A stretch of 7,423 nucleotides of DNA. Source: JBBRLG01 sp038231495. Lineage in GTDB: Bacteria > Planctomycetota > Planctomycetia > Gemmatales > Gemmataceae. Location: contig JBBRLG010000383.1 of the NCBI GenBank assembly GCA_038231495.1, forward strand, positions 1 through 7,423, in the 5' to 3' direction. Made by a program: the position numbers and the translations under genes. Numbering within the stretch: the first letter of the stretch is position 1; the number at the start of each line of letters is the position of its first letter. A model generated the notes under the pieces. It was given only the letters and a program-made list of their open reading frames with translations, had not been told where the DNA came from and made no database searches. Shown piece after piece: positions 4,881 to 7,423 of the stretch.

Positions 4881-6782
4881 ATGAAAGACTGCCTCCGGGG
4901 CAAATGCGGCGGCCTGTTGGCCTTCCTGCTCGTCGTCGTGCTGGTGACCGGCGGCCTGGGTTGGGTCACGGCCGAGGCGCTGCGCCTCGAAGCCGAAAAC
5001 GAACGGGCCGGCCGCATTCGCCTGGCTCTCTGGCGGCTCGACAGCCGGGTCTCGCCGCTCCTGGCCCGCGAGGACAGCCGGCCCTTCGACCATTACAGCG
5101 CCATCTACGCCTCACCGCTTTCGTTTCGCAACGACGGCTGCTGCTACCAGTCCGGCACCGTGCTCGAGCCGTCGCCGCTCCTGCACGCCGACTTGCCGGA
5201 CTGGATGTTGCTACACTTCCAGACCGGCGCCGACACCGGCTGGGAGTCGCCGGAGGTTCCGTCGGAAACCCTCCTCAAACACCTGCGCAACACGCGTGTC
5301 CAAATGACGAACGTCACGCCGCGGCGGCACGATTTGCTGCACGAACTCGACGGCCACCTGAAGTCGGCCGACCTCGTCGCCGCCGCCCAGGAACGCATCA
5401 CCAAGGACCGCGTTCAGGAATTAACCCTGCTGCTGCCGGCTCCGGCCGCGATGGAGATAATGAATAGCATCCAGGGGCAACAAGCCATCGTTGATCTGCC
5501 CGGCCGGGGCCAGGCAAGTCAGCCGAACGACTACGGCAACCGTGCCGCCGTGCAGAATAAAACCCAGATCGAAGGCAAGACCACCCCGGTGCGCGTGACC
5601 CGCGACGTGGCGCTCAACAACGTCGATCACAACGGCCTCAACTGGTTCGGGTCCAACCAGAAAACCATTTCTCAGAGTGCCGAGACGTACGTTTATCTCA
5701 GTTCGCTGTCGCCGATCTGGGTAACGACCGCGAACGGCCGCGAAGAACTGCTCGCGGTGCGGGTCGTGCGCATCGGCGAAGACTCAGTGCGCTGTACGGA
5801 GCGCTGCCAGGGTATCGTGCTCGACGTGCCGCGGTTGGAAGAAATGCTGGCGGCGGAAGTGCAGGACCTGTTCCCGGATGCCCGCGTGGTGCCGATGCGC
5901 GAGGCGGTGCCGTCGCAGCCGGAGCGGACCATGAGCGCCCTGCCGTTCCAACTCGAACCGGGGCCGGTAAATCCGGTCGCGCCGCAAAGGGGCTGGACGC
6001 CGTTGCGCGTCGGCCTCGCGATCGCGTGGACGGCGGCGTTCGTGGCCCTGCTGGCCGTCGGCCTCGGCGGCTGGTCGCTCATCGACCTGTCCGAGCGCCG
6101 CATCCGCTTCGTCTCGGCCGTGACGCACGAACTGCGGACGCCGTTGACGACGCTGCGCCTGTACCTCGACATGCTGATGAACGGCATGGTGCGCGACGAG
6201 ACGCAGCGGGCCGAATACATTCAGACGCTGCACGCCGAAGCCGACCGCCTCAACCGGCTGGTCGGCAACGTCCTCGATTTTTCGCGGCTCGAGAAGCAGC
6301 GTCCCAACCTCAACCGTACCCGCCAGCCGGTGCCGGACTTGCTGGCCCATTTGGCCGCCACCTGGCAGGGTCGTTGTCACGACGCGGGCAAGGAACTCGC
6401 GCTCGAAAACCAGACCGCCGCCGACGCAGCCCTGTGGACGGACGGCGAGTTATTGCAACAGGTGCTCGGCAACCTGCTCGACAACGCCTGCAAATACAGC
6501 CGCGGCGCGAACGACAAGCGTTTGTGGGTGCGCGTCCGGTCCGAAGGGAAGCACGTCTATTTCGAGGTCGAGGACCGGGGGCCGGGCGTGGCGGCGGGCG
6601 AGCGCGGCTCGATCTTCCGCGCGTTCCGCCGGGGTTGCGATGCGGACGTTACCGCGGGCGGCGTCGGTCTGGGCCTGGCGCTGGCGAAGCGCTGGTCGGA
6701 ACTGCTCGGCGGCCGGCTCACGCTTCAGGCCACGCCGGCGGCGGGCGGGGCGTGTTTTCGCGTGCAGATGCCGGCAGTTTAG
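4881..6782 (+). CDS. Membrane sensor histidine kinase with large extracytoplasmic domain, no HAMP
   Basis: A 633-residue kinase, presumed partner of the preceding response regulator. Transmembrane segment 1 is at about 9-28 (CGGLLAFLLVVVLVTGGLGW) and segment 2 at about 376-398 (VGLAIAWTAAFVALLAVGLG), enclosing a sensor region of about 345 residues that I do not recognise. It contains Cys87-Cys88 and Cys305/Cys309, which could form disulfides outside the membrane. A Pro-rich stretch precedes segment 2. The HisKA domain follows directly with no HAMP: VTHELRTPLTTLRLYLDML with phospho-acceptor His416. The ATPase domain has the N box NLLDNACKYS (Asn535), G1 DRGPGV (565-570), the F box IFRAFRRG and G2 GVGLGLALAK (594-603), all intact. 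The ATG at 4881 is chosen because it lies 4 bases after the regulator stop and places segment 1 at the N-terminus; the frame is open back to a TTG at 4806, but that would translate the palindrome. Its ribosome site is weak, which suggests translational coupling to the regulator gene. Confidence 0.93.
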   Translation: MKDCLRGKCGGLLAFLLVVVLVTGGLGWVTAEALRLEAENERAGRIRLALWRLDSRVSPLLAREDSRPFDHYSAIYASPLSFRNDGCCYQSGTVLEPSPLLHADLPDWMLLHFQTGADTGWESPEVPSETLLKHLRNTRVQMTNVTPRRHDLLHELDGHLKSADLVAAAQERITKDRVQELTLLLPAPAAMEIMNSIQGQQAIVDLPGRGQASQPNDYGNRAAVQNKTQIEGKTTPVRVTRDVALNNVDHNGLNWFGSNQKTISQSAETYVYLSSLSPIWVTTANGREELLAVRVVRIGEDSVRCTERCQGIVLDVPRLEEMLAAEVQDLFPDARVVPMREAVPSQPERTMSALPFQLEPGPVNPVAPQRGWTPLRVGLAIAWTAAFVALLAVGLGGWSLIDLSERRIRFVSAVTHELRTPLTTLRLYLDMLMNGMVRDETQRAEYIQTLHAEADRLNRLVGNVLDFSRLEKQRPNLNRTRQPVPDLLAHLAATWQGRCHDAGKELALENQTAADAALWTDGELLQQVLGNLLDNACKYSRGANDKRLWVRVRSEGKHVYFEVEDRGPGVAAGERGSIFRAFRRGCDADVTAGGVGLGLALAKRWSELLGGRLTLQATPAAGGACFRVQMPAV

Positions 6783-6799
6783 ACCGTTCAGAAAGAAAG

Positions 6800-6860
6800 A
6801 CACAAGCTTGAAGCGCCAGCAAAGGGAACGGTTTCCTTCGCTGGCGCTTCAGGCTTGTGT
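6800..6860. terminator. Long hairpin between convergent genes, probable bidirectional terminator
   Basis: Arms of 26 bases (6800-6825 and 6835-6860) pair with only two non-Watson-Crick positions, around a 9-base loop. Reading leftward, the stem is followed by a T-rich stretch (TCTTTCTTTCT, from 6800 down to 6790), so it should terminate the minus-strand gene well. Reading rightward there is no T-run after the stem, so termination of the kinase transcript would be weaker or would serve mainly as a 3' end stabiliser. Short outer sequences CGTTC (6785-6789) and GAACG (6887-6891) also pair, extending the symmetry. Confidence 0.75.
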
Positions 6861-6894
6861 GAATGTCTGCCCAGCGCATTTCTTCCGAACGTTC

Positions 6895-7423
6895 TTAGTC
6901 AGCGGAGAAGTTGGCCAGGTAGTCCTCAAACTCCTTCTTCTGCTTGAACTCGACCGATTGCAGCTTCTTCACCTCGGCCTGATACTGCTCGATCTGCGTC
7001 TCTTGCGCGTCGAACTTTTCCAGGTAGCGCTTGTACGCCGCGGCCGTCGGCGGCATCTCCTTCAAATTGGCCCGCAACCGTTGTTGGTCGTCGGTGATGA
7101 CCTTCAACTGCTGCTGTTGCTCGGCGATGTCGCGCTGCGTCTTGGCCATCGCGTAGCGCAACTCCATCGCGTTCTTCAGGCCCGTCTTAACCTTCTCGCT
7201 GGCCACCGGGCTGTTGAGGAAGATGCGAATCTGCTCGTCGTTCGTGTTAAGAACCTGGAAGCCCTGGTTGAGGACGCGCTCTTCCGTCACGACCTGCGTT
7301 TCGGTCTTGCCCGCCGGCACCTTGACCTCGAAGCGGTACACGTCGCTGGCCACTTCCGTCGGCTTCACCTTGTCGTCGATCAGCTTGAACTCGTTGCGGA
7401 CCGGGTGCTCGATCATGACGAGG
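6895..7423 (-). CDS. C-terminal part of a planctomycete DUF4139-like protein (5' truncated by window edge)
   Basis: 175 residues plus stop are visible; the frame remains open through the right edge (residues LV precede the first Met at 7416), so this Met is internal and the true start lies outside. The visible part starts with the end of a beta-rich domain (MIEHPVRNEFKL, then VYRFEVKVPAGKTETQVV). It continues with EERVLNQGFQVLNTNDEQIRIFLNS and a long helical, Gln/Lys/Glu-rich coiled coil (about 75-167) that includes VITDDQQRLRANLKEMPPT and AAYKRYLEKFDAQETQIEQY. From memory this arrangement is the conserved tail of long DUF4139-type proteins of planctomycetes. Their function is unknown, and an envelope or extracellular location is assumed from the family. 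It is convergent with the kinase gene and seems unrelated to the two-component operon. Confidence 0.75.
   Translation of the reverse strand, partial: LVMIEHPVRNEFKLIDDKVKPTEVASDVYRFEVKVPAGKTETQVVTEERVLNQGFQVLNTNDEQIRIFLNSPVASEKVKTGLKNAMELRYAMAKTQRDIAEQQQQLKVITDDQQRLRANLKEMPPTAAAYKRYLEKFDAQETQIEQYQAEVKKLQSVEFKQKKEFEDYLANFSAD

Noticed and set aside
4509..5093. Minus-strand open frame across the regulator/kinase junction
   Set aside because: Antisense shadow; it is kept open partly by the palindrome and its residues are low-complexity.
6026..6811. 261-codon open frame overlapping the kinase in another frame
   Set aside because: Arg/Ala/Gly-rich shadow of the kinase catalytic domain, whose conserved boxes are all in the other frame.

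Overview
GC-rich bacterial DNA carrying five protein genes. The source is probably a planctomycete of the Gemmata type. This is inferred from three things: the tail of a protein (right edge) that I recognise from planctomycete genomes as part of a long DUF4139-like secreted/envelope protein, the abundance of perfect GC-rich palindromes, and the high GC content with long spurious open frames on the opposite strands. There are no rRNA, tRNA, CRISPR or transposase sequences.

Layout, left to right. Positions 1-47 hold a nested palindrome (REP-like). Positions 169-543 (+) encode a small basic protein of unknown function. It converges, with only 3 bases between stop codons, on a large minus-strand gene (547-3627) whose 1026-residue product is the most notable object here. 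That protein joins a CPAF/tricorn-type S41 serine peptidase (Ser-His-Glu residues visible) through a beta-rich module and a Pro/Ala/Thr linker to a complete VioB/RebD-type ferritin-like domain (di-iron-type ligands visible). A 469-base gap (3628-4096) separates it from a divergent two-component operon. The gap contains a weak candidate promoter, an inverted-repeat operator candidate and an OmpR-style tandem direct repeat.

The two-component operon is an OmpR/PhoB response regulator (4097-4876, +) followed 4 bases later by a membrane histidine kinase (4881-6782, +) with a large extracytoplasmic sensor region and no HAMP domain. A 40-bp perfect palindrome sits exactly at the gene junction and encodes part of the regulator's extra C-terminal tail. 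A long hairpin (6800-6860) follows the kinase and separates it from the convergent, 5'-truncated minus-strand gene at the right edge.

How they may work together: the kinase senses an extracytoplasmic signal and phosphorylates the regulator, which could bind the shared intergenic region and control both its own operon and the peptidase-ferritin gene. The divergent arrangement and the direct repeat suggest this link, but nothing in the sequence proves it.
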